From Paenibacillus nanensis (GTDB lineage: Bacteria; Bacillota; Bacilli; Paenibacillales; Paenibacillaceae): a stretch of 64,000 bases of DNA. The notes under the pieces are model-generated. The model was given only the letters and a program-made list of their open reading frames with translations. It made no database searches and was not told the origin of the DNA. A program made the position numbers and the translations under genes. The first letter of the stretch is position 1; every line of letters begins with the position of its first letter. Below are positions 33,236-41,109 of this stretch, piece by piece. The DNA is taken from assembly GCF_003583765.1 (NCBI RefSeq), contig NZ_QXQA01000011.1, positions 124,001-188,000 on the forward strand. The letters run 5' to 3'.

Positions 33236-33256
33236 TTCGTGAGGAGGAGGGCGAAT

Positions 33257-33760
33257 ATGCTGCTGCATAAGGGCGAGACGTTATTTGTCCAAGGAGGGAC
33301 GGGTGACCTTTTTCATGTAAAAAGCGGCTTGCTGAAGATCGTCCGCGTTCATGAAGACGGATCGCCGTTTCTGGTCAACATTATCGTAGAGGGCGAAACC
33401 ATCCCGCACCATTCGCTGCTGAGTCCAATGCCTTATCATGGGACGGCCGTCGCGCTTGTGACGAGCGAGATTGAGCGGATCTCTCCCTCGGAGTGGTACG
33501 AGGAGCTGAAGCGAAATCCCTCGAAAAGCATGGAGATTGCGCTGCAGCTCCAGAGCAAGCTCCGTATGATGCAGCAGCGCATTGACCAGCTGACGGAGGT
33601 AGCGCCTATCGATAAGCTGCGCCGTCTTCAGGAATGGTTCCATCGTTACATCGCGCCGCATCAAATAACCGATATTTTGACCCAAGAAGAAATCGGCCAA
33701 CTAATCGGCCTGCGCCGCGAGACGGTCAACCGGCTGCTTCGGTCGCAGGCGGAGCGTTAG
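33257..33760 (+). CDS. Crp/Fnr-family transcriptional regulator
   Basis: About 167 residues: a cyclic-nucleotide-binding-type beta-roll (about 1-105), the dimerisation helix (KLRMMQQRIDQLTE) and a short helix-turn-helix (LTQEEIGQLIGLRRETVNRLL). It has no N-terminal or C-terminal Cys cluster, so it is not a classical iron-sulphur FNR. ATG 33257 follows GAGGAGGAGG; the longer GTG 33239 frame would put that Shine-Dalgarno inside the coding region. It converges on hmp and the two stop codons overlap (TTAG at 33757-33760). A palindrome of the CRP/FNR type lies upstream of hmp, so it probably regulates that gene. The signal it senses is unknown. Confidence 0.85.
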   Translation: MLLHKGETLFVQGGTGDLFHVKSGLLKIVRVHEDGSPFLVNIIVEGETIPHHSLLSPMPYHGTAVALVTSEIERISPSEWYEELKRNPSKSMEIALQLQSKLRMMQQRIDQLTEVAPIDKLRRLQEWFHRYIAPHQITDILTQEEIGQLIGLRRETVNRLLRSQAER

Positions 33761-34992
33761 CGGGCCGAAGCGGCAGGCGCCAGGCTTGCGGCCGGTCCGA
33801 AAAACTCAAAGTGAAGGTCCTTCTCCGGAATGCCCCATTCCTTAAGCGACTGGTTGATGTGCTGCATAAAAGGCACGGGTCCGCAGAAATAATAGCTGGC
33901 ATTCGGGTCCTCGATAACGCTCTTCAGCCAAGGCAGATCGATGAAGCCTTCCTTGTGGTAAGCCTTTTGCTCCCGGTCCTGCTCCGTCGGCGCCTGATAG
34001 CAGTAGTAGGCGGATAGATTCGAATGCTTCTGCGCCAGCTCATCGACATGCTGCTTCATCGCATGGACATGGCCGTTCCGCGCGGCGTGAATGAACGTGA
34101 CTTTTCTATCGGAATGCCGCTCAGCGAGCGTGTTCAGCATACTGATCATCGGCGTGAGCCCAACTCCGCCGCTAATGAGGACAACCGGTCTCGCATCGTT
34201 CTGATCGAGAATGAAATCACCGGCAGGCGCGGACAAATACAATGTATCGCCTTCGCTAATTTGGCCGTGCAAATAGTTGGAGACTCTGCCTTCCGGGCGA
34301 TCCGGGAAGCCGTCCTCCCGTTTGACGGAGATTCGATAATAGGGCTTGCCGGAAGCGTCGGACAGGCTGTATTGGCGAATGTGGGTATACTTGTCGCCTG
34401 GCACTTCAACCTTCACGCTTACATATTGGCCGGGGAGGAAGTCCGCGATCGCCCCGCCATCCTCAGGAACAAGATAGAAGGAGCTGATTACCGCGCTCTC
34501 TTGCACTTTGCGGTCTACGCGGAAAGCGCGGAAGTCCTCCCAGCCGCCAGGCTGGTGTTCCGCTTGATTGTACATCTCCGCTTCAACCCCGATAAAGGCG
34601 TCGGCGATGATGCCGTAAGCTTCTTCCCATGCCCCCAAAATTTCATCTGTAGCGGCGTCGCCCAGCACATCCTTGATCGCCATAAGCAGATGCTTCCCAA
34701 CGATCGGATAATGCTCCGGTTTGACGCCAAGACTGCGGTGCTTATGCGCGATTTGCTTCACTGCGGGAAGAATAGCGGCAAGGTTGTCTATATGCAACGC
34801 AGCGGCATAGACGACGTTGGCCAGCGCGGTTTGCTGTCTGCCTTGTTTTTGATTCGCATGGTTAAAAATATGGAGCAATTCAGGATGAGCGGTGAACATC
34901 AGCTCGTAGAATCGCTTCGTGATCGTAACGCCATGCACCTCCAGCACAGGTACGGTGGACTTAATGATTTGAACGGAATTATCGCTTAACAT
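33757..34992 (-). CDS. hmp: Flavohaemoglobin (nitric oxide dioxygenase)
   Basis: Converts nitric oxide to nitrate with O2 and NADPH, protecting against nitrosative stress. The globin domain (about 1-137) has the distal Tyr and Gln region (TITKRFYELMF, HANQKQGRQQTAL) and the proximal His in IAHKHRSLGV. The ferredoxin-reductase part has the FAD motif RQYSLS and the NAD motif GGVGLTPM, and ends with YFCGPVPFM...HFEFFGPA. Length of 411 residues is normal. ATG follows GGGAGG. Preceded by a predicted promoter with a CRP/FNR-type site centred at -41.5, and convergent with the Crp/Fnr gene. Confidence 0.95.
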   Translation of the reverse strand: MLSDNSVQIIKSTVPVLEVHGVTITKRFYELMFTAHPELLHIFNHANQKQGRQQTALANVVYAAALHIDNLAAILPAVKQIAHKHRSLGVKPEHYPIVGKHLLMAIKDVLGDAATDEILGAWEEAYGIIADAFIGVEAEMYNQAEHQPGGWEDFRAFRVDRKVQESAVISSFYLVPEDGGAIADFLPGQYVSVKVEVPGDKYTHIRQYSLSDASGKPYYRISVKREDGFPDRPEGRVSNYLHGQISEGDTLYLSAPAGDFILDQNDARPVVLISGGVGLTPMISMLNTLAERHSDRKVTFIHAARNGHVHAMKQHVDELAQKHSNLSAYYCYQAPTEQDREQKAYHKEGFIDLPWLKSVIEDPNASYYFCGPVPFMQHINQSLKEWGIPEKDLHFEFFGPAASLAPAASAR

Positions 34993-35067
34993 CGTTAATG
35001 GCCTCCCATGTGAAAAAGTTGTTCAGACATCTCCATATCATCTGCCGATGCCTGCTTGATTATTTCA

Positions 35068-35110
35068 AGTATAGTCTGCAGGCGGCGGAAGCCATGTGAT
35101 TACAATCACA
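35068..35110 (-). promoter_or_regulatory. Predicted hmp promoter with CRP/FNR-type operator
   Basis: On the minus strand TGTGATT-GT-AATCACA (35095-35110, perfect 7-bp arms) is followed by a -10 hexamer TATACT (35068-35073). Assuming start seven bases after the -10, +1 is 35061 and the palindrome centre is at -41.5, the standard position for class II activation by CRP/FNR proteins. No good -35 element exists, as expected for such promoters. Confidence 0.75.
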
Positions 35111-35164
35111 GCAATCGGTAACGAATTGTGACGGATCCAGCAACAGGAAAAGTTTAAATATGCA

Positions 35165-35194
35165 TTGACAGGAATATTCCTTAAATGGTATATT
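35165..35194 (+). promoter_or_regulatory. Sigma-A promoter of the DUF1801-SRPBCC operon with palindromic spacer
   Basis: TTGACA (35165-35170), an 18-base spacer and TATATT (35189-35194). The spacer opens with the perfect palindrome AGGAATATTCCT (35170-35181), a possible operator. Confidence 0.7.
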
Positions 35195-35240
35195 TAAAGC
35201 ACAAGGAAGAAATTTATACCAGTGGGAGGGAATGGAAAGA

Positions 35241-35576
35241 ATGAATCAAGAAGTTACAGCCTATATTGAAAATTTACCGAAATGGCAGTCAGACATCAGT
35301 TCAACCCTGCGGAGCATGGTTCACGAGACCATTCCGGAGGCTGACGAGCGCATTCAGTATAAGAAGCCGCACTTTCTGAAAAACGGACATTATGCAGCCG
35401 TTATTTCGCCTTCGAAGGACGCGATCGCGTTTATGATCATGAATGCAAACGGAATAGATTTTCCGAAAGAATTCGATGGGCCGGCCGAACGGAAGTGGAT
35501 TAAATTGCGGGAAGGCGACGCTCCGGATCTTGCAGCGCTGTCGAATCTTCTGAAGCAAGCCTCCAGCACGTTATAA
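35241..35576 (+). CDS. DUF1801 (YdhG-like) domain protein
   Basis: About 111 residues, a small alpha/beta protein of the DUF1801 type, recognised from the IPEADERIQYKKPHF...GHYAAVISPSKDAIAFMI layout (key piece IQYKKPHFLKNGHYAAVI). Biochemical role is unknown. ATG 35241 lies about ten bases after GGGAGGGA; ATG 35232 is possible but too close to that site. It is paired with an SRPBCC-domain gene 47 bases downstream under a strong sigma-A promoter, a frequent combination in Firmicutes, often with ArsR-type regulators elsewhere. Confidence 0.75.
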   Translation: MNQEVTAYIENLPKWQSDISSTLRSMVHETIPEADERIQYKKPHFLKNGHYAAVISPSKDAIAFMIMNANGIDFPKEFDGPAERKWIKLREGDAPDLAALSNLLKQASSTL

Positions 35577-35622
35577 CCGAAACGATCAGGGTCATTCCTG
35601 AAATCCGAGGAGGAATAATCGA

Positions 35623-36132
35623 ATGAGCGACCAAAAGGGACTTTTCTTGCAGCGTGAATTCAATGCTCCGCGCGAGCTCGTGTATAAGGTGTGGACCGAA
35701 CCGGAGCACTTCGGCAACTGGTGGGGACCTAAAGGATTTACGCTGGAAGTGGCCATGATGGATGTCCGCCCGGGAGGGCTGTTCCTTGGCTGTCAGAAAT
35801 CTCCGGATGGACAATATGCCATGTGGGGCAAGTTCGTCTACCAAGAAGTTCAGGCGCCCGAGAAACTCGTGTGGGTTCAATCTTTCTCCGATGAGGAGGG
35901 CAACACGATCCGCGCTCCGTTCGATCCGAATTGGCCGCTTGAAATTTTGAATATTTTAACGCTTGAGGAGGTCGGCGGGAAGACCATCCTGACCCTTCAA
36001 GGTGGACCTCTCCATGCGTCCGCAGAGGAACAAGCTGCGTACGATGCGATGGCGCCGATGGCTGCGCAAGGGTTCGAGGGAACGTTCGAGCAGCTTGCCA
36101 ATTACCTGTCCGGTCAACAAGAGGCTGTTTAA
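35623..36132 (+). CDS. SRPBCC / AHSA1-like ligand-binding protein
   Basis: A 169-residue START-like fold protein (activator of Hsp90 ATPase homologue 1-like). The N-terminus FLQREFNAPRELVYKVWTEP and the following NWWGPKGF motif are diagnostic; the C-terminal long helix (GFEGTFEQLANYL) also fits. Such proteins bind hydrophobic ligands in a central cavity; ligand unknown. ATG follows GAGGAGG. Second gene of a two-gene operon, ended by a bidirectional hairpin. Confidence 0.88.
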   Translation: MSDQKGLFLQREFNAPRELVYKVWTEPEHFGNWWGPKGFTLEVAMMDVRPGGLFLGCQKSPDGQYAMWGKFVYQEVQAPEKLVWVQSFSDEEGNTIRAPFDPNWPLEILNILTLEEVGGKTILTLQGGPLHASAEEQAAYDAMAPMAAQGFEGTFEQLANYLSGQQEAV

Positions 36133-36143
36133 ATATCCGATTA

Positions 36144-36174
36144 GAAGCCGTAGGGATTGTATCCCTGCGGCTTC
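36144..36174. terminator. Bidirectional terminator hairpin
   Basis: A 14-bp stem GAAGCCGTAGGGAT (36144-36157) with 36161-36174, one T-G pair and a three-base loop, between the SRPBCC gene and the convergent FAD monooxygenase gene. T-rich sequence (GTTATTTAT) follows on the + strand. Confidence 0.8.
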
Positions 36175-36179
36175 GTTAT

Positions 36180-37358
36180 TTATAAAGTCGGCGGCTCATA
36201 ACCGATTACCGGATGCAGCCGGCTGACAAACAGCTTATCCGCAGCCGCGCGAAAAGCCGTATTTCTTACGGCCAGCGCCAGCGGCGATTCAAGCTGCATG
36301 AGCCGTCCCATCAGGCGCGACTGGCGGACGATTTGACGAATTCGAGGGATGCGAGCTGTCTCAAATGCCTTTAAGGTCTCCGTTAGTTCTGCGCCTGCAG
36401 CCTTGTTCTTAAGCAGATGGGCAAGCGTAACGGCATCCTCCATCGCTTGAGCGCCCCCTTGCCCCAGATTGGGCAGCATAGGGTGTGCCGCATCTCCCAG
36501 CAGCGTGACCCGGCCTTTACTCCACTGCGGCAGCGGGGCAAGGTCATAGATGGAATGGGTCAGAATATCCTCGGGCAGCGTCGCCTCAATTACGGCAGGA
36601 ACCGGCGAGTACCAGTTCTGAAGCTTCATGAGGACCTGCCGCTTACGTTCCTCCGGCTCCTGGGAAGCAGCTTGTCCTTCCGGCTCATTCATTGCGGCAA
36701 ACCAGAAAATTCTCCCTTCGCCAAGGTGGGAAAATCCAAACCGGATGCCCTTGCCGAGCGCTTCAAACCCGCCGCCGGCTTCGAGCGGATAGCGCGAGTC
36801 TTCAAAGCGGCCTATTCCGCGAATCGCTCTATAACCCGAATAGCGGAGCGGGAGGTGACCGAATAACCGCTCCCGTATTTTTGAACGATGACCGTCGGCA
36901 GCTATCAGGAGATCGCCGTCTGCTGTCGTTCCATCCGCGAACCGAGCCTCGGCACCATCCTTACTCTCGAGTAATTCCGCAAACCTTTTACCCAGCTGGA
37001 CGTTCACGCCAAGAGCAAGAGCATGCGAATAAAGGATGGATTGCAGGCTGCCGCGGTGGATGAGATAACTCGGCATGCCGTAGCGCGCGGCTTGTTTCTG
37101 GACAGGCAAGCTTGCCAACAAGTCGCCCTTCCACGTTCTCAGCTCCGCAGCTCCGACGGGCGCGCCTTCTTCCCGAATGCGTCCATCGATATCGAGACTT
37201 TTTAACGCTCGGAGGGCATTCGCGGCAAGGACGATGCCTGCTCCGCTCTCACTCAGCTTTTCGTTTTGTTCGAATTCGTCGACATCCCAGCCGGCCTTTC
37301 GAAGCGCGATAGCGCTGCAGAGCCCGCCGATCCCGCCGCCGATAATGATTGCTTTCAT
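36180..37358 (-). CDS. FAD-dependent monooxygenase (PHBH-fold)
   Basis: A 392-residue class A flavin monooxygenase. The FAD-binding GGGIGGL lies at residues 8-14, the DG motif AADGHRSKIRE at about 155, and the GD motif LLGDAAHPMLPNLGQG at about 287. Such enzymes hydroxylate aromatic or related compounds with NAD(P)H and O2. No clear substrate-specific neighbour is present; it is convergent with the SRPBCC gene. The ATG overlaps TATCATTGC-type AT sequence with GAAGC upstream; the start fits the Rossmann N-terminus exactly. It could alternatively act in antibiotic or secondary-metabolite oxidation. Confidence 0.88.
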   Translation of the reverse strand: MKAIIIGGGIGGLCSAIALRKAGWDVDEFEQNEKLSESGAGIVLAANALRALKSLDIDGRIREEGAPVGAAELRTWKGDLLASLPVQKQAARYGMPSYLIHRGSLQSILYSHALALGVNVQLGKRFAELLESKDGAEARFADGTTADGDLLIAADGHRSKIRERLFGHLPLRYSGYRAIRGIGRFEDSRYPLEAGGGFEALGKGIRFGFSHLGEGRIFWFAAMNEPEGQAASQEPEERKRQVLMKLQNWYSPVPAVIEATLPEDILTHSIYDLAPLPQWSKGRVTLLGDAAHPMLPNLGQGGAQAMEDAVTLAHLLKNKAAGAELTETLKAFETARIPRIRQIVRQSRLMGRLMQLESPLALAVRNTAFRAAADKLFVSRLHPVIGYEPPTL

Positions 37359-37576
37359 AAGCTTCCTCCATGGTTCGCAAGCATATCTGTCTTCGTCCTA
37401 TTGATATTTACTTTATCATAAGTCAACAAGCTATAATGGTGTAAAGGGCCCTTGTTACCAACAAAGATAAAATTCCGGGGGATTATATCGGTGGGGAACA
37501 GAAGAAAAAAGGGGAATCACCCGTCGTAAGTCACCGCCGGTTATCGGCTGTGATAGCCGGCGGGACCTGAAGGCAA

Positions 37577-39367
37577 TTAGTTTGATGAGCTAATGTAAAC
37601 AGTCCGTGTATAGGGCTCCCAGTAGACTTCATTTCCAAGCGATTCGCTTACGAATCGAAGAGGAACGAGCGTCGAGCCATTGCGTATAACGCCGGGAGAG
37701 GCAAGCGCAATTTTTTGATTGTTTTTAAACGCATGCTTCTCGCCAACCGTATAGGTCAACCGGATATTGCCTTTAGTGGCGGTCACCGTCCGCGTTTTGT
37801 CATCCCATTCCACCGCTGCTCCCAGCTCCTCGAATATTTTCCGAAGCGGTACCATCGTGTATCCGCCCATCGTTCTGGCAGGGACGTCAAACGCGAGCCT
37901 TTCTCCGTCCAAATATACGTCCACTTCGGTGCGGCTTGACGGCTTCGTCTGCTTCTCGTCCGGAAGCGCAATGACGGTTTTCGGGCTCTCTTTGCCGAAA
38001 TACCGCTGTGCGCTGATCGAAACGGTCCCTTTCGAGGGGAGGCCGGCAAGCGGAATAAGCATCGTGTCCTCGTTATCGGCGATTGAATCGGTGAAGACCA
38101 GCTTCCCGCTGCGGTCATAAATGTAAAGGTCTCCGGAATAGCCGAAAGAACCGTTAATATACATGTAATCCCCTTCAAAAGTGATTTGTGAAGGCGAAAT
38201 CGGTTTTGAATCGGCGCGAAAATCGTACTCAACCAATACCGGATCGCTTTCTTGCCGGTGTTCCGACGCATGCGTCACATAAAATTTCCCTTCAAACTCA
38301 TGCGAGTAACTCAGCTCTACGGTCAGATCAAGCTCGAACACGTTTTCGCCGTCAATGTTATGCATATAATCCGGATACACACGGGCTTGGGCTCTAGGTT
38401 CTTTATTCTCATCGTATACGACGATATCGTCCATTTCGTTAACGCCATACATAATCAAGTACGTCCGGTCATTTTTTCGAACCGCTTCCACAGAAAGCTT
38501 GTCTTCCTGAGAACGATCAACGGTTTCCGCAGCCGGGCTGTCCGGCGTTAAAGGGTAGTCCTGCCAATCCCACACCCGTCCATCGCGGATCAAAAAGTTT
38601 ACGCTCGCATTGATGTAAAGGTAATCATCGTCCCAAGTAAAGTCCTGACCGTCATTCCATGTGGCGTCAACATAACGCCAAATTCCGTCTACATTGACAA
38701 GGTTCCAAGCATGTCCTTCGCCATTCGGCCCGTATACCGTACCCGTGACAATATAAGAAGGAATTCCCGCTTTATCAAAAAGCGTCTGCATAATCGACGT
38801 ATACCCTTCGCAAACGGCTAATCCGTGCAATGCCCCGTAGGCGCTGTAACTATGAAGAGTGACGCTGGTTCCCTCATAGGTAGCGTCATCATATTCGACG
38901 TGATCGACGACATATTGATTAATCGCTCTCACTTTTTCTTCCGTTGTCATCCCAGGCTTTAGTATCTCCTTCAGGATGGCATCGGATTGGCGGTCGACAA
39001 AGGCCTGCTCATCCTTCGTAAGAAAATAGTCAAATCGGAAGTTATGGATGTAATGATCGATGTTATCGTCATAGCTCATGTCGTAGCCGTATGTAGCGTT
39101 CCGACTTAAATAATTGTTCTCCGGCTTAAAGCGCAGCTCGTTTCCGATCATTTTCATCGGGTCATTCGGCCCTACCAGCTGTTCACTGCCGGTATAAAGG
39201 ATTCGAAGCGCCGGTTCATGATTTTTCATCGCGTTAACGATCATTCTTTTAAATTCTTCGGGGTTCTTTGCGGTGTGATAAGGCTCCGCGGCATAGGATG
39301 GAGCGGAGAAAAATAACGAACCTAGCACCGCCAAGGATAATAATAAGCTGAAACTTCGTTTAAACAT
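37577..39367 (-). CDS. Exported transglutaminase-like protein with copper-amine-oxidase-N-type domain
   Basis: About 596 residues. A signal peptide (residues 1-26) precedes a transglutaminase/protease-like core with the Cys of GLAVCEGYTSIM, His of GEGHAWNLV and Asp of YVDATWND, a complete papain-like triad. A middle beta-rich region (about 280-450) is followed by a C-terminal copper-amine-oxidase N-like domain (VPLRKIFEELGAAVEWD...VPLRFVSESLG), a common wall-associated repeat domain in Paenibacillus. The frame extends to 39436, but ATG 39367 follows AGGAGGG and starts the signal peptide. Probably acts on wall peptides or surface proteins; substrate unknown. Downstream, 37534-37563 forms a 12-bp hairpin without a T tract. 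Confidence 0.85.
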   Translation of the reverse strand: MFKRSFSLLLSLAVLGSLFFSAPSYAAEPYHTAKNPEEFKRMIVNAMKNHEPALRILYTGSEQLVGPNDPMKMIGNELRFKPENNYLSRNATYGYDMSYDDNIDHYIHNFRFDYFLTKDEQAFVDRQSDAILKEILKPGMTTEEKVRAINQYVVDHVEYDDATYEGTSVTLHSYSAYGALHGLAVCEGYTSIMQTLFDKAGIPSYIVTGTVYGPNGEGHAWNLVNVDGIWRYVDATWNDGQDFTWDDDYLYINASVNFLIRDGRVWDWQDYPLTPDSPAAETVDRSQEDKLSVEAVRKNDRTYLIMYGVNEMDDIVVYDENKEPRAQARVYPDYMHNIDGENVFELDLTVELSYSHEFEGKFYVTHASEHRQESDPVLVEYDFRADSKPISPSQITFEGDYMYINGSFGYSGDLYIYDRSGKLVFTDSIADNEDTMLIPLAGLPSKGTVSISAQRYFGKESPKTVIALPDEKQTKPSSRTEVDVYLDGERLAFDVPARTMGGYTMVPLRKIFEELGAAVEWDDKTRTVTATKGNIRLTYTVGEKHAFKNNQKIALASPGVIRNGSTLVPLRFVSESLGNEVYWEPYTRTVYISSSN

Positions 39368-39447
39368 GGCTGTCCCTCCTGATGTAAAGCAACTGAACTG
39401 TATTCTATTAAAAAGGCCTGACTTATTCCAGTCCATAATCTGTCAAT

Positions 39448-39498
39448 AAAAAAAGCGGCACCTAAGACAACATCTAGCTGCTGGTCTTAAGTCCCGCT
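39448..39498 (-). terminator. Intrinsic terminator after folD
   Basis: On the minus strand an imperfect 15-bp stem (39484-39498 with 39454-39468; contains TAAGAC/GTCTTA and AGCGG/CCGCT) followed by seven T residues (39448-39454). Confidence 0.85.
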
Positions 39499-39517
39499 GT
39501 TTGGAATAGGGGATACG

Positions 39518-40366
39518 CTATAGGTTAATCTGCCGCTCGGCGGCGTCAACGGTATGTTTGAGCAAGGTCGCGATGGTGACAGGACCGACACCGGCAGGAA
39601 CAGGCGTAATCGCGCTGGCATTCGGCAAGCAGGCCTCGTAGTCGACATCCCCGATATTTCCTTTGTTATAACCGGCATCGATAACGACCGCGCCGGCTTT
39701 GATCCAGCTGCCCTGCACGAATTTTGGCTTGCCCACCGCGGCGACAACGATATCGGCTTGACGAACGATCTCCTCGAGATTGGCGGTTTTGGAATGGCAG
39801 GTCGTGACGGTTGCGTTGGCATTCAACAGCATAAGGGATACCGGCTTGCCTAAAATCGGGCTTCGTCCGATGACGACGGCATGCTTTCCTTCCATCGGCA
39901 GGTTGTAATGCTGTAAAATCGCAAGGATTGCGGCAGGCGTACATGACGGGTAGTTCGCAAAGCCGAAAGCGTTTTGGGCAAAGCCAAGCGTCGTTACGCC
40001 GTCCACGTCCTTTTCGATCGCGATCGCATCGAACGCGGCCCGTTCATCGATATGATGAGGGACCGGATGCTGCAGCAGGATGCCATGTACAAGCGGGTCG
40101 GCATTCAGCTTATGAATTTCTTCCAGCAGCTGATCGGTAGTTGTGGACGCAGGCAGCTCAATACGCACGGATTGCATGCCGAGCCGTTTGCATGCGTTGC
40201 CTTTCATTCGCACATAGGTGGCGGAGGAGGGATCATCGCCTACCAGAATGGTAGCCAAGCAGGGGGTTATCCCGTGTTCGGCAAGGCGGGCGATTCTTGT
40301 CTCTAACGATTGTTTTATGGCGCCCGCAACAGTGTTTCCGTCTAAAATCAGCGTTTCTGTGCTCAT
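39518..40366 (-). CDS. folD: Bifunctional methylene-THF dehydrogenase / methenyl-THF cyclohydrolase
   Basis: Interconverts 5,10-methylene-THF and 10-formyl-THF for purine and formyl-Met synthesis. Length of 282 residues is normal. The catalytic Tyr/Lys pair is in SATYVRMKG, followed by LLQHPVPHHID, the VDGVTTLG loop, the NADP-binding GRSPILGKP and the final PVPAGVGPVTIA. The ATG lies ten bases after GGAG. It is the only gene behind a ZTP riboswitch and terminator, so its expression rises when ZTP/ZMP accumulates as a sign of folate (10-formyl-THF) shortage. Confidence 0.95.
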   Translation of the reverse strand: MSTETLILDGNTVAGAIKQSLETRIARLAEHGITPCLATILVGDDPSSATYVRMKGNACKRLGMQSVRIELPASTTTDQLLEEIHKLNADPLVHGILLQHPVPHHIDERAAFDAIAIEKDVDGVTTLGFAQNAFGFANYPSCTPAAILAILQHYNLPMEGKHAVVIGRSPILGKPVSLMLLNANATVTTCHSKTANLEEIVRQADIVVAAVGKPKFVQGSWIKAGAVVIDAGYNKGNIGDVDYEACLPNASAITPVPAGVGPVTIATLLKHTVDAAERQINL

Positions 40367-40392
40367 CTCAGGTCAGCTCCTTGTTAATAGGG

Positions 40393-40505
40393 TGAAAAAA
40401 CAGAAAGAGGCAAGGGGAAAACTCCCCTTACCTCTGCCCAGGCGTACGGCCGTATCCGTATGTGCTCCACCGTGGTCATCCACGTTACGCCAGTTACACA
40501 TACTT
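40393..40505 (-). ncRNA. ZTP (pfl) riboswitch controlling folD
   Basis: On the minus strand the leader has the conserved ZTP aptamer pieces in order: P1 GTATGTG (40497-40503) pairing with CACATAC, AACTGGCG, GTGGATGACCAC hairpin, GGAG, and the 3' domain GTACGCCTGGGCA (40435-40447). Directly after it comes the expression platform: a 12-bp terminator stem (40423-40434 with 40407-40418) and a U-rich tract (TTTCTGTTTTTT, 40395-40406). Ligand binding should prevent the terminator, switching folD on. Confidence 0.93.
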
Positions 40506-40519
40506 AAAATGTTGTTTTC

Positions 40520-40548
40520 ATTATAGTAGGAAATGCGGGATTCATCAA
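40520..40548 (-). promoter_or_regulatory. Sigma-A promoter of the folD leader
   Basis: Minus strand TTGATG (40543-40548), a 17-base spacer and a perfect TATAAT (40520-40525). Predicted start near 40513, ten bases before the riboswitch P1 stem. Confidence 0.85.
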
Positions 40549-40622
40549 GAAGGAGCCGCAACCATTCTGATGCGGAATGCGTTTTGTCATTACAGTGGTT
40601 TCCATGAAAGGGGGAGACGTTT

Positions 40623-41105
40623 ATGGCTATACGCTATGCCGCTGGATTGCTGCTTGTACTCCTATTCGCGCTCGGAGGCGTCGAGGCCTCCAGCCAGCCT
40701 GTGACGGAACCGAAAGCTGGCTCCGGTACAGCATATACAACGAATTTGAATCTGCTGATTCGAACGTTGGAAGGAGAAGCCTTCATCGATCGTCACAAAA
40801 TTTCCGATCCGGAGACGGTGAAATCCGTCATCGATAGGCTGAGGAATGTGCCTTGGGAGCGCGCGAAAGTATCCATGTGCCGATTGCCCGATTACAAAAT
40901 CGTCACGGTCAACACCGATCCAACGGTATCCTACGAGCCCGCAATCTACGATCTATGGCTGACCCCTTCGGGGAAGCAATTGGAAATTTCGATCGCAGGA
41001 AAAGGCCAATACGGCAAAATGTCCGAAGCGGATAGCGCGGAGCTGCTTGCCATTCTGCAACGCTATGCGCAGGTTGTGGAATTTCAATGCGTGCCTGGGC
41101 AGTGA
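40623..41105 (+). CDS. Exported protein of unknown function (160 aa)
   Basis: Not recognised. A signal peptide (residues 1-23, ending GVEASS) precedes about 135 residues with two Cys (one in VSMCRLPDY, one near the C-terminus in EFQCVPG) that could form a disulphide. The protein has a mixed alpha/beta look with a DLWLTPSGKQLEISI strand pair. ATG follows GAAAGGGGGAG. Monocistronic; it converges with a GNAT gene with only a few bases between stops. Confidence 0.75.
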   Translation: MAIRYAAGLLLVLLFALGGVEASSQPVTEPKAGSGTAYTTNLNLLIRTLEGEAFIDRHKISDPETVKSVIDRLRNVPWERAKVSMCRLPDYKIVTVNTDPTVSYEPAIYDLWLTPSGKQLEISIAGKGQYGKMSEADSAELLAILQRYAQVVEFQCVPGQ

Positions 41106-41109
41106 AGGA

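Noticed and set aside
37534-37563. Terminator of the transglutaminase-like gene
   Set aside because: A 12-bp stem exists but no T tract follows on the minus strand, so I did not call it a terminator with confidence.
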